64,000 nt of DNA from positions 992,001-1,056,000 of the forward strand of contig JAEILZ010000002.1 in the NCBI GenBank assembly GCA_018873225.1. Reading direction: 5' to 3'. The notes under the pieces are model-generated. The model was given only the letters and a program-made list of their open reading frames with translations. It made no database searches and had not been told where the DNA came from. The position numbers and the translations under genes were made by a program. Positions within the stretch are counted from its first letter, which is position 1; each line of letters begins with the position of its first letter. This DNA is from [Phialemoniopsis] sp. UDSM-2020 (lineage: Eukaryota > Ascomycota > Sordariomycetes > Thyridiales > Thyridiaceae). This document shows positions 34,621-45,320 of the stretch, in pieces.

Positions 34621-36238
34621 ATGGACTCCAACGAGGACAAGAACAAGAAGCGAAGATACCGCCCGACCGCCCAGCGGCGAAAGGAGAACAAGATCAAGCG
34701 CCAGAAGCTTGAAGACACCCAGGTAAGCCGCTCTCCAGATTTCATCTTTTGAGTGCTCGGATCGCCGGCATGGTCGTGGCAGTCCAATCCTGCCTCGCCT
34801 TCTGGTACCGACAAGGGTCTGTGAAACGACTGGTGCAGCGAGGTCTCCAACGGGGCTCACGCGCCCACGGATTCCACCAGTCATACTACCGCTCGTCGGG
34901 ATAGCCAAAATGTCCCGTGCCCTCATCCAGGCACGCTAGCTCCGGTGAAACGGGGGGTTGGTTATCTCGATGGTAGTTGGACTCCTTGTCATTTTCATCG
35001 CGATCATGTCTCAACTTACCTCGGCCAGCGGGATCAATGGAAATCAGGTATGGGTCATGGAGTCTTTTCCTACGTCCCTCTGGATGATGCCATTGACACC
35101 CCGCATGGAAACCAGGTATGGGTCATGGAGTCTTTTCCTACGTCCCTCTGGGTGATGGGACACTGCCGCAGGCCCGGCCTCAGCTCCTTCTCGCGAATGG
35201 ACAGATGGCATGCAGAGCGGTACTGAGTTCTTCGGTATGCGTGTACATTGAAACGGGGTACCTGGTCATGTCTGCGGGCTCGTTGGGATTTGAGATACGC
35301 ATGAACTTCTTTTTTTTCCTTTTGGATTTGTTTTTCCTTGAATGGCTCAGCCATTCCTGCTTACTCAGTGAGGTTTTCCCCCGCTGACCGAGAACAGAAT
35401 GATCAGGCGATGCGCCACGCTGCGGCCTTCCCTCCTCCTCAGGATCGACGACATGGACATTCCGAGCTGACCTCGGAACGTCGTCACTACGAAGCTCCCG
35501 ACATGGAAGCCCAGAAGCGAGTCTGGCCTCCGCATTCAATCCCTGGATTTCCTGGCCCTGGCCCCCAGCATCCCGACTCTTTGGCTGGCTAGGAGCAGCA
35601 AGTCTCTCGTTCTGGGTCTGATTCGTCACTGGCTGTCGGTCCCCGTAGCACGCATGATGAGCATATCGAGGCTGAAGGCGAGGCTGAAGTTGCAACTGAG
35701 GCCGAAATCCAAGTGGTAGCTAACCAGGACCAGACAATCTCTGTAAGTTTAAACATATGAACATGGTCATATCACGCGGTCCTGGCTCTAACACAATCTT
35801 ACATAGGAGCGACCTGCCCCTCCCGCCAACTTTGACGAGCTCATGGACCGGTTCACCAAACTGAATTTGAAGACGGAAACCTTGCAGCAGAAGTACGACT
35901 CGCTCAAGCTGAGATGCGACGCTTTGGAGCGTGAGAACGCGAAGTCGAAGCGTGGCGGACCGGATTCCGTCGAAAAGATGAGGCTTCTATGCGAGAAGCA
36001 CACCACCACGATGCGTCATGTGGCTGATTGGTTCTTCCGGGCGGCTGGAACCCGAACCTATGGCATGGAGAAGCATAGCACGAAGACGCTCGCCGATGAT
36101 CGAGCCAAAGTGGGAGAGGATGTGGACTGGAAGTTGGACACGAAGTTCAATGCGGCTTTGCGCCGGCATGGAGCGATTGGTCCTCATCCTGCATCTCAGC
36201 AGATTCAGGGTCGTCGCCCCAATCGCCGAATCCAGTGA
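34621..36238 (+). CDS. Family member M4: basic N-terminus, in-frame UAG, coiled-coil C-terminus
   Basis: Three phase-0 exons: 34621-34722 (34 codons, KNKKRRYRP and RRKENKIKRQK, a strong NLS-like stretch), 35398-35742 and 35807-36238. A 5'-UTR intron ends at CAG a few bases before TCACGATGGAC. The middle exon has charged and Pro-rich sequence, a TAG at 35590-35592, then an open acidic frame (EGEAEVATEAEIQVV). The last exon holds a coiled coil (LNLKTETLQQKYDSLKLR) and a further conserved-looking helical region (EKHTTTMRHVADWFF, DWKLDTKFNAALRRHG). Truncated product 98 residues, full frame about 292; this is the longest member. TAG lies in the loop of a GCTG/CAGC hairpin. Function unknown. The 144-codon open last exon argues that the downstream frame is maintained. 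Confidence 0.7.
34723..35397 (+). other. Long first intron of M4
   Basis: 675 bp. Contains the variant hairpin block CTCCGGTGAAACGGGG (34939-34954), a 68-bp tandem duplication (35037-35157), the TTTGAGATACGCATGAA block and the family 3' element (35359-35397). Confidence 0.65.
35037..35157 (+). repeat. Tandem duplication inside the M4 intron
   Basis: The string CAGGTATGGGTCATGGAGTC and the next 19 bases occur at about 35045 and again at about 35113, 68 bp apart, with flanking TGGAAATCAGG/TGGAAACCAGG. This is a recent local duplication in non-coding sequence. Confidence 0.8.
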
Positions 36239-36578
36239 GCTGAAGCTTACTCTAGATTTATGTACATTACATTCCTGTGGAACAATGTTCACAGTGTCCT
36301 GAATTGAAACCCCGGTTGGTTGTACAGCATGACCGTCACGTGAAGAATGTCTTGTTTTGCCCAACTCCATCCGCCGCCTGACACCTCGAAGCAACTCAAA
36401 CCTACCCCTGCCCAAATGATTTTTTCCAAGGCTGATGCCCATGTGTCAAATACTTCAATCATCATTGATTTGAAGGAAAAACGACAAAAGCCGGTTTACG
36501 CGACTGGACCAGGTGCAACTCTGCCCCTTCAGTGCCATTCGCATTTCCTAGCCACATCGAGCTGGTCTTCATCGAGAC
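36239..36578. other. Intergenic region, 340 bp
   Basis: 3' flank of M4 and promoter of the HET gene. Nothing else recognised. Confidence 0.45.
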
Positions 36579-38862
36579 ATGCCTGACGAGGCGCAGACAC
36601 AAAATGTGTCCCAACACGGTCCCGTGTGCGCCGATTGTACTCGAATTTGCATGCGGCTGTGCTTTCCCGATAATGAGCCTCGCCATCTTTTCCGTAGAGA
36701 CTTTGGCCCGATGAACACCGCTGAGAACTGTCGCATGTGCTCGGTCCTTGCTCGGCACTTGCTTTCGCGTAACACGCATTGCAAAGAGTTGGCTCGTCTC
36801 GATCGTCCCCTGCACTACTCTGTATATCGCCAAACGCGCTGGATAAAGGGGCGCGAGTGCACCACGGGAGGCACGATGTATCTTCAGGATGACGACTTTG
36901 GCTCAACTGAAGCTGTTATCGTAGCCATGTGGGCAGACAATGGTACACTGTCCCCCGCACCGTGTTGTATTTCGAATCTAACAGGAATCATAGGAATCGA
37001 GAACGAAGTTTCCAGAATGTTGACAAGGCAAAGTCCGGTGCTGAACAACGACGTCAACGAAATATCTTGCTGGGTACAGAAAAGGCTCCAGGACTGTTCT
37101 GGGCATGCAGACTGTAGGAACACAGCATCAATGAACTCGGCGGGTGTCACTCTCCCAACTCGAGTACTTTATGTCAAAGAGGAGAGCAACCCTGGTCGCA
37201 TCACGCTTCAGAGTGCTGAAGGCATGACTGGTCGATATTGTGCCCTGAGCTATTGTTGGGGCAGTCCTGCAAAACACCCACCAAAGACAACGCTTTCGAA
37301 CTTCAAGCAGCATTCCGATGGTATTGACGTCTCGTCACTACCTCGCTTATTTCAGGACGTCATTGCTTTAGTAAGGGCATTGCGGGTGAACTATCTGTGG
37401 ATCGACTCCTTATGCATTATACAGGATGATATCGATCTCAAGGACTGGCGGGAAGAATCCCAAAAGATGGGTAGATATTATGACAATGCGATATCTTGTC
37501 ATTAGCGCAGCCGGCTCGCCTGACCCGTCCGGAACTTTGTTCGTAATGGAACGATTCCCGGAGCTGACTTTGGAGGTGCCTTTGCACGAAGAGAAAGGAG
37601 GCAAACTTGGCAACGTCAAGCTGGCGATAACCTCTAACCTCAACCCCGATCCAGAAGGCGGCCCTCTGCGTTCGCGCGCCTGGGCTTTCCAGGAGTGGTT
37701 TCTTGCCCGGCGAAAAGTGTCGTTCATGCCCGGGGGCATAAGTTGGGCTTGTCTACCCGAGGAAGCACATTTCGAAGAGCATCGTGACAAAGCCTTGATT
37801 CACAAAGCGGCATGTGTGAGAATCACGGGCCCGGCGGTACCGACGAACTTCGAGGAATTCTCCGACGCCTGGCTCCACTTCCTGATGGATTACAGCAGGT
37901 CACGGATAACGTTTCCGTCGGACCGTCTTCCAGCCATCCAAGGAATCGCGAACCAACTGCTGCTTTCTGGGCCTCGAAAACAGTACTATATGGGTCTCTT
38001 CGTGCGCGACACCGAAAGAAGCCTTCTGTGGTACTTGGAAGAAAAGAGTCGCCCTGACGAGGATGACTCCAACATGCCGTCCTGGTGCTGGGCGGCACTT
38101 GGCGGCAGCAAGGTCTTCTGGGTCACCCACCTGCCGCGGGAGGTAAGCAGAATTCGACACGACGGATCCGCCATCATCTCCAGAGTTGAGATTGATCCGG
38201 AGCTCCGAACTATACAATTTCATCACCTATACCGTGCTCATGTGAGCCCGCAAATCATGGATGAATGTTGCTGGTTTGACTTCTCCCGTCATTTGTCTCC
38301 AGGTTGGGACAAAGTGTTCTTTCGGGGTAATGGCATGTTGATATATGACAGCCCGAGCAAGCGGTCGCTGATGGGATTTGCATTATTTGACCGGAACCCA
38401 CCGGAAAGCGTGTGCTTACTCCCGTTACTCTCTAGTCGTTTGCCGAGGCACATGACATGGTGAGCTTGACTCTAGATTGTTCCCTCCGTCCTATCTCGGT
38501 TGCCATTCACGTCGAGCTAACGAATGGTAAGGAATAATCTGTCTCTGAGTTCTGGGCGCGAGCATCAGGACAAAGTAAGTCACAACACATGACGCTGCTA
38601 GCTTCAAGAGAATGCGAGTTATCTAACACCTGCAGAACTCCTGTGTCAACATAGGAGATATCGGAGAGGGTGCTATGATTTACTCAGCGTTGCTACTTAC
38701 GTCTACGGGGGTTGGATCCAAGTGCTTCCGAAAGGTCGGAATGGCAGTGCTCTGGGGTTCCGGTATGAAAGCGGCCGAAGAGAGATCCGGGGATTTCAGT
38801 ATTATCTAGACAACCTGATACAGAGTCTCATTCCCGTCGTCGAAGTGGCGGCAACTCGATGA
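36579..38862 (+). pseudogene. HET-domain (heterokaryon incompatibility) gene with a frameshift
   Basis: HET proteins trigger cell death after fusion of unlike strains. The first open segment (36579-37505) holds the HET domain: GRYCALSYCWG, LPRLFQDVIALVRALRVNYLWIDSLCIIQDD and DLKDWREESQKMGRYYDNA. Right after YYDNA, at 37487-37492, the frame shifts by one base. The expected continuation (YLVISAAGSPDPSGTLF) lies in the next frame, open from 37492 to 38463, with typical C-terminal features (RAWAFQEW, a Trp-rich PSWCWAALGG). Beyond 38463 one or two introns, which I could not place surely, lead to a coding tail (HRRYRRGCYDLLSV) ending at 38862. A one-base insertion in the genome, a sequencing error or programmed shifting are all possible; decay is common in this family. 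Confidence 0.8.
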
Positions 38863-39260
38863 GCTCACTAAAGCCCGGAAAATCAAGCCAGATGATGTCA
38901 TCTTTACTCGAAGTAGACTCTCAATGATAGCTTGTGGTATTGCAACGCAGAAAGTGAAGTAAAAGAATTGTATACAGTGTCTCAGCCAGTCAAAGCGGGC
39001 TAAGGGAGCGCTCTTCCGCCCACCCATCGGCCCCGCTGAGACTGAGGCGTTGAATCCTGAAGATCTACACGGCAGTGCGAAAGGACCTGGATATCCAGGC
39101 CCGCGAACTCGCGAAATCCTCCCCAATCTGCCGTCTTGGTGCCTAGCATCGGCCATACCAGACTTTGACACTGTCCTTTCCAACTCCCATGTTACGTTCC
39201 TCCATCAAGAGAAGTCTTCACATTCTTCCTGCTGATTCCCCAAAGCTCTTCTCCATTGAT
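38863..39260. other. Intergenic region between convergent genes
   Basis: About 0.4 kb between the HET gene and the minus-strand F-box-like gene. No feature recognised. Confidence 0.45.
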
Positions 39261-40594
39261 CTACAGTTGGCTTCGGACTGCCAACATCCACTCTTGCTCC
39301 CAAACCGTATTGCGGATCTCGTCTGCGACAAGAGTTTGGCCGACATTGCCCGTTGTCACGTCAACCCATCCATTTTGATACGCACGAGTGATGTTTGGTT
39401 CATCAGCGGTGCCAGATGTCATGCGTTCAAAGGTGCATGACCAATTGTCAGTGATGCTGACGAAGGTGAGCTCTCGAAGGTTTGGCAATGTGTCGAAGAA
39501 CTCCCGTCCAATGCCATCGACCGAAGTGGCAATGTCGGCGTAGTCCCAGCGGCCGTCGTATCGGCGCGCATTTCGCTCGAGGGGCAGGTGAAGTCTAACA
39601 AGCTTGTCGAATCGGCCAAAGGAGTCGATCAAGTCCTGTCGAACTCGTTAGTAATGCGAAAGCCATCCGAGTCCGGACTTTGGCCATGCTTACGCTATAT
39701 GTGATCCGGCGGTCAATCCGGCCCTGGAACATGATATGTTCGAGGTTTGGGCAGTACCAGTGTAGTTCTACCCTCGTCAGTTTTACTCAAAACATACAAA
39801 CGGCATGTGCAACTAACGCCGAATATCCTCAGGCCCGAAGGCACTTGTCTCATGAACAAGACGAATTGTCTTGAGCTCTCCGATGGTCTTGGCCCTCGCA
39901 ACTCCTCGAGTCGAACTCATTCGTCCTTCAAGGATATAGGTCCCATGGGTCTGGCTCTTGAATGCGTCGGTAATGGCGTTGTAGGACGCCCGTGACTGCG
40001 CTCCGTCAACCAGGTACGCTCGTATATCCAAGGCTTGAATGTGTGCCAGGCCAAGATCCGTTCCACTTGTCTTTGCCCTTTGGCAGACCGTCCTCATCTC
40101 ATGCAACAGGCCTCGATCACAGTCGACAAGGTGGAACTTGACGGAGTTGCCTTTCAGGGATCGGAGGGCAGCAAAAAGATCAGATGCCGGGTTGTTTATC
40201 GTCCCATTAGTAGTCGCAAGTTGCAGGGGTTTACTATCGCCGATGACGGCGAACTTGATGACGCTGTCAAGAAAGAATGGTGATCAGTCAGATTACTTGG
40301 TATTCAAGTAGCCGAACTCTGGTAGCACGCATACCTTGTGTTCTTTACCAGGTCAGGGATACTCATCATTGCTGAAAGCACCTCTGTCAGAGTATCGACA
40401 GTTGATGTCACTCCAACGACTTCGAACAGGCCACACTCAATGACCAAGTCGCGGACGTGTCTACTGGTCAGGGCCAGGCTGAGCAGGGTGCTCGAAGCAG
40501 CTCCATCGACCCGCCTCAGCTTGTCGACGACGCGGTGTTGGAGATGCTTGGGGAGCTTCAGAAACTTGAAGGGCTTTATCTCTGTAGACGACAT
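39261..40594 (-). CDS. F-box-like fungal protein, 384 aa
   Basis: Four exons on the minus strand: 40594-40335, 40263-39818, 39767-39694 and 39635-39261, with introns of 71, 50 and 58 bp that keep frame. The start MSSTEIKPFKFLKLPKHLQ leads into an F-box-like helical segment (LPKHLQHRVVDKLRR ... LLSLALTSRHVRDLV). F-box proteins recruit substrates to SCF ubiquitin ligases. The rest resembles the leucine-rich scaffold of many fungal F-box proteins (LVRLHLPLERNARR, LPNLRELTFVSITDN). The match to the F-box is weak, so the call is tentative. The region upstream of the start is strongly pyrimidine-rich on the sense strand. Confidence 0.65.
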
Positions 40595-42015
40595 GATGCA
40601 AGGAGGTTGGACTGGTGAACCACAGGGACAAAGGTGGTAGAAGTGTTGAAGAACGAAGGAGATCAGGGATGGGGCGAATGACCTTTGAAGGAGAGGAATT
40701 TCAGGGTGTCCTTGCTGAGGGGAGGAGGAAAGACTGAACGGGACAGGATGTGAGGTTGGCAGGGGAGCCAGGCTCAGAAGCACGGGGTACTACAATAAGT
40801 GAGGTGATAAGTGAAGTGTTGGTGAGTTCCAGTGAATGTCTTTTTTATAAAAGAAAAAAAAGAAAGAAAAAAAAGAAAGAAAAAAAGAAAAAAAAAGAAG
40901 GAGACCGCAGGCAAATTGCGAAAGGCCATCAAAAAAAGAAAGAAAAAAAAAGGAAATTCGACTGGGAGTGACTCGTTCGAGAAAGAGGGTGCAATGCTAG
41001 TCATAGCCTTGAGGAACCTGCCTTGTTCTCGTGACAGGGATCCTACCGAGTGGGTGAAGCTGGTGCGCCATGTAATCAAGAAACTTCCACATGATTGAAA
41101 TGAAACATTATATACGTCCGTCTGCTTAATGTGCATGAGGAACATCGAGAAGTTGTACTTCTGACGGAGAATTATGCCTAGTTATATTGCTTAGCATTGA
41201 TGACAGCCTTCTCCTGGGGTTGACAAGTTAAGGAAGCTGAAGAGGCTATGCCAACTTAAAAGGAAAAGGCGAAATAGACGCGCCAAGTATTTGCTAGATA
41301 ATGACAAACAGAGGCTTGAAGGAGCTGGCAGTCAAACAAATAAAACGCAAGCTCAAAGGCAAAATGCTCGTCAAGGATAATTGAAACCAGGAGGCTTTGC
41401 ATAAACTTGTCCAAAAGACTCAACCGTGCAACAAACCCATGTACAGCTAGAAAAGCTATTTGGAACATGTGACCATGCCTGATCAGAAGCATTCAATCAT
41501 TCAAAGTCAGTAATAGCACCTTAAAAAGATAGGTATCGAGTGTGTTGTTCATTTCGAAGGTTTGCCTAAAGCTGGGCTACTCATCAGGTCTCCAGGACTC
41601 TCGCGAGCAAACTGCCCTTCAGGGCCGATCACTTCCAGGCCCACTAAAAATGACGCTGCAGGTCGCACCCCGCCTCCGACCAAACTAACGTCTCCAGAGC
41701 TGAGCACCTAAACCCTGCACGCGTAGGCAAGAAAATATCATTCTTAGCACAGGAATTCATCTGAGTTTCAACTCAGCGGGTCTAGATATTCGTATCTCAC
41801 GGGTATTGGAGTCTGTTGGACTGCTTCTTGTATTTTGTAGAGTAGCCGCCTCTCATGTGTCGGAACAAGTATACATTTGAGTCAACCCGATGGTAGCCGA
41901 TATGTGACGCGACACGCGATCATCATCAAAGTAGTCATTGATTGAAAGCTTTTTCCCCCACGAAGACAGCTTGCAGTATCACTACGCAAACAAGAACGAC
42001 AAAGGCTCGTAAAGA
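40595..42015. other. Intergenic region, about 1.4 kb, with an A/G-rich tract
   Basis: Between the divergent F-box-like and DUF1989 genes. 40847-40966 is an almost pure AAAG/A-rich tract on the plus strand, that is a CT tract in the promoter of the minus gene. Nothing else coding was found. Confidence 0.55.
40847..40966 (+). repeat. Low-complexity (A/G)n tract
   Basis: Repeated AAAAAGAAAG-type units, about 120 bp including a short interruption. It lies 250-370 bp upstream of the F-box-like gene, where it reads as a pyrimidine tract. Confidence 0.85.
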
Positions 42016-43095
42016 ATGTCACTCCAGAACAAAACAGCCGAAGAGCGCCTTCGGGCACGGAAGCCTGTGCCTGCGCCGGTGCCGGCTTACCTGCCGACCG
42101 CTGGCTCGCCGCTCACCGTGGACACCGCCCTCTACGACGAGATACAGCAAGCCCCGCGCGTGCGCATCGAAGAGTTTACGCTGCCCATCCGGTCAGGAAA
42201 GGCTTGGAAAGCGCCCGCCGGGTCCATCGTGCGCATCAGCACCCCCGAAGGACCACAGGTTGGTATGTAAAGCGATCACCTCATCCCCAAGCAGCGCATG
42301 CCCCCCAAAAAGGCTGATCTCGGACCCGCGCAACAAACAGGCGACCTCAACATCTGGAACCAGCACAACCCGCGCGAGCGCTTCTGGGCCAGCCGCACGC
42401 GCCAGCTGCACGCCTCGCACGTCTCGACGCACGACCGCCTGTGGTCGTGCCTCCCCTACATGCGGCCCCTGGCCACCATCCTGGCCGACAGCCTGGCGTG
42501 GTACGCGCAGGACGAGCGCGGCGGCCGGGCGCACGACCTGCTCGGCACGCGGTGCGACCCGTACATCGCGCAGGTGCTCGGCGGCGGCGGCAGCGGGTAT
42601 GATTTTCACTGCCACTCGAACCTCGTGCGCGCCGTGGCGCGGTTCGGACTGCTCGAGACGGACGTGCACGACGTCATCAACCTGTTCCAGGTGACAGGTC
42701 TGGACGAGAAGGGCAGGTATTATATGAGTCCGTGTCCGGCGGAGAAGGGGGATTATATCGAGTTTCTTGCGGAGCAGGATCTGCTTATGGCTTTGAGTGA
42801 GTGAAGAAGTCGAGAATTGGACCAGGAGGGAAGGATGCTAATGAGGTCTGGGTTCTTAGGCACTTGCCCTGGCGGAGATCTTTCGCTCTGGGGCTTCGGA
42901 AGTGACAGCGAGAAGGAGATGGAAAAGTGCTGCCGGCCCTTGAAAGTCGAGGTCTTTCGGCTTGAAGACGAATCACTGCTAGAGAAGGGAGGCTGGAAGC
43001 CAGCCCAAGTTTCCGGGTATCGTGGGATGCATGGCATGGTTGTTGTGGAGGGCGAGCACGAGAAGAAGAAGATGGAGACGGCAGCTAGCAAGTGA
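42016..43095 (+). CDS. DUF1989 / urea carboxylase-associated family protein, 312 aa
   Basis: Three exons, 42016-42262, 42341-42796 and 42860-43095. The protein shows the family's ordered motifs: a central GDLNIWNQHNPRERFW block, TRCDPYIAQVLGGGGSGYDFHCHSNLVRAV, VINLFQVTGLDEKGRYYMSPCPAEKGDYIEF and the C-terminal CPGGDLSLWG. In bacteria, relatives accompany urea or guanidine-related carboxylases and aminomethyl transfer. In fungi they are stand-alone proteins of uncertain reaction, probably in small nitrogen-compound metabolism. His and Cys residues in YDFHCHSN and CPGGD look like metal ligands. The C-terminal tail has an extra basic segment (EKKKMETAASK). No targeting signal is seen. Confidence 0.88.
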
Positions 43096-44052
43096 AAGGT
43101 TGCGCCGAGTTGAGGAAGACTCTGGCGGTTTCAAGGGTTGGGTCAGGAGAAGGTTGACTTCGGACCAGTGTAACAAGGCTCAGCGAGGGAATTGGTCCGC
43201 TTGGCAATCTGCCGCCGATACCGGGTGCTCAGCAGCAATTGGCTTCACTCACATCCTGACAAGCATTTCTATTCTGTACCCAATTTGTCGCACTTTCTGA
43301 CTGCCAAGCCGAGATCGCCGGAATGAGTAGATGGGGGACAATCTCGCTCAAAGCTTCACTGAGTGATGCATTAATTTCCAAGCACTGGATGAGAGTGACT
43401 CCGGAACCGCCACTAGTTCGGCGTTTACGTTTCCAGGACCAGTGCTTCAATCTTGAGTGCAGTAGTCAGGGGTGGAATGTACGCCACCCAATGACAGGTA
43501 CCGGCACCATTCTAGCTAGCCAAAACCCTTCATAGCCAGAGACATGGCCCGCATGGTTCACAGATGAATGCTAGGTAGGACCCATCACAGATTCCGTATA
43601 ATGGCCATCGTCAGCCACAGCACTTTATGGTCATCCCATGCTATAAAGCGAGGAGAGAACTCTCTTTTCTCACGGGTCCTGGCGTAAAAGATACGCGTGC
43701 GCTGATGGTAGCTGATCTATGTCGACCCATTTTATCTCCGGATTTTCAGAGAGTGAAAAGCTGATCACGCGTGGGTGAGATTGCATATCCAAAGTGGAGA
43801 TGGGGGGATTGCGCGGGCCATCTTGGCGAGTGAAATCCCAGGCCGCATCTCGCTGCCGTTCCGCTCACCAAGGAATGTTTAAAGTTTGAAGAGCTTTTTT
43901 AACCGGGTCAGTGGAGTCGTGGCATCGTTGTCCACCCGCGAGAACACTCTGTTGGTTGTTACAAGGACTTTCAAGGGGACCATCACATCCATGACTCACT
44001 AGAACCTAGGAGCTGAGATGGATCATCGATGAAAATGGTGGCTGTTGTTGGC

Positions 44053-44115
44053 GATCGACGAGACCAGCGTCACCGGTGACCAAGTTTCAAGGGATGACAT
44101 GCTGTCTCGTCGATC
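44053..44115. repeat. 12-bp inverted repeat enclosing a 12-bp palindrome
   Basis: GATCGACGAGAC at 44053-44064 and its exact reverse complement at 44104-44115, spaced 39 bp. Inside lies the perfect palindrome GTCACCGGTGAC at 44069-44080. It could be a regulatory dyad or a stem-loop; no protein is assigned. Confidence 0.7.
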
Positions 44116-44869
44116 ATTTCAAGACGGAGAAAGTACTGTGTCTATAAGCTAAGCCGGCGTAGAAACTGCTTCATGCTAGGCGTGGTTCCTGCATCGAAGC
44201 TCCCGTTTTGGGCCGCCCGCTTGCCGGCTGCTAGAAAGAAGTACCTGCAGAGTAGCTTGGGGAGGTCGGTTCACGGACACGAATAGCAACAAAGCATGAG
44301 CTTGGCTGCAAGAGCTCTCCTCTAGTGCTGCAGCTGAGCTTTTAGCTCGACACCCATGATGAACACGAGAGAAGCTGGTGCATTGCTGGTGGTGGGGGTG
44401 TGGGGGCAAATATCATGGCAAAAAACCTGCATCGCGAGGCCATAGCACCATCAATTGACCGGGGGATGGAGAGAGAAGAGCAGTCCTTTTCGCAGCTCGC
44501 GCCAGGGAGAGAGAAGAGGGCAATAAAGCTGGGGCAGGGTGTTCCGAGAACCGGCATCGGCGCAGGGACCTTTGTGGCAACGGATGATGTCCTTGATCGA
44601 ATTGGTGTGGGTGTGGCAGCTCCACCCAGAGTGAGCGCCAGAGGAAACCTGGTAGGGTCAATCAATTTTTTACGTACGCTACGAGGTGCCCTGCGTTATC
44701 ATAGGTCTCTTTGCTCTCGCTTAGATGCCTGCTGGTCTGGTTGTTGGATGGGGTCGGCCAAGAGACTCTTACCCGAGGTAGCTGGACTAGCAGCTGGTCT
44801 AGAGGGCAAAAGCGCACGAAGAGGGTGGAGCTGGTGCAGGGGGTTGTACTGATGGATTAGATTATCTGA

Positions 44870-44888
44870 TTATCAGACGATCTGATAA
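44870..44888 (+). promoter_or_regulatory. Palindromic GATA element with an iron-type ATCTGATAA site
   Basis: TTATCAGACGATCTGATAA: perfect 8-bp arms around CGA. It contains ATCTGATAA, which fits the ATCWGATAA site known for iron-sensing GATA repressors (SreA, Fep1, Urbs1). It lies 433 bp upstream of the CFEM gene. A further imperfect GATA pair precedes it at about 44861. Binding is inferred. Confidence 0.5.
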
Positions 44889-45320
44889 CTCTAAAGCGGC
44901 CACACCAGACACACCATACCCCGGTCCCTCCCGGCCAGACGTAGCTGAGAGCGGGCTAGCGCCGCCAGCCAACTGCGTGAATTATCACCAACTGGACGCA
45001 GAGGCTGCAAGCCACTCCAGACTAGCCACAGCACCGGCGAGGCACCAACACTCCAGCAGTCCCATCGGTGGAGACGCCAGGCTGCTTCTGGCCTCAATAG
45101 CCCGGATCTGTTCGGAGTGCTTGTCTCCCAGCTGAATGGACAGGTCCTTAAAAAGAGGCATTTCAACCGTGCATCCCCGTCTCCCGTCTTGGAACTCTTT
45201 TCCTTCTTTCTTCCTCACCAAACCAAGTCTTGACATCTTCTGCATCTGACACTCGTTCAGTTATTTGCACTTTCCAACAATCAACCACACACTCGCTCTC
45301 AAAGACCAATCACCATCAAG

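Larger units (their letters stand above)
43096..45320. other. Intergenic region, 2.2 kb, with two palindromic elements
   Basis: No supported gene; the open frames around 44400-44850 have no splice support or recognisable family. Two inverted-repeat elements (44053-44115 and 44870-44888) are listed separately. Confidence 0.5.

Noticed and set aside
35398..35742. The in-frame TAGs as ends of small introns (TAG as acceptor)
   Set aside because: No acceptable GT donor with consensus lies upstream at a suitable distance in M1, M3 or M4. The sequence just before the TAG is coding-like and in the same frame as that after it. In M3 the TAG is followed by C.
20613..36238. RIP (C-to-T in CpA) as the sole cause of the TAGs
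   Set aside because: CAG-to-TAG fits the RIP change, but RIP normally hits many CpA sites per copy. Here there is one stop per gene and no visible excess of TpA or loss of frame. It is kept as an alternative, not the main reading.
44400..44852. Open frames of 80-150 codons on both strands near 44400-44850
   Set aside because: No recognisable family, no splice context, and both strands open at once, as expected from composition.
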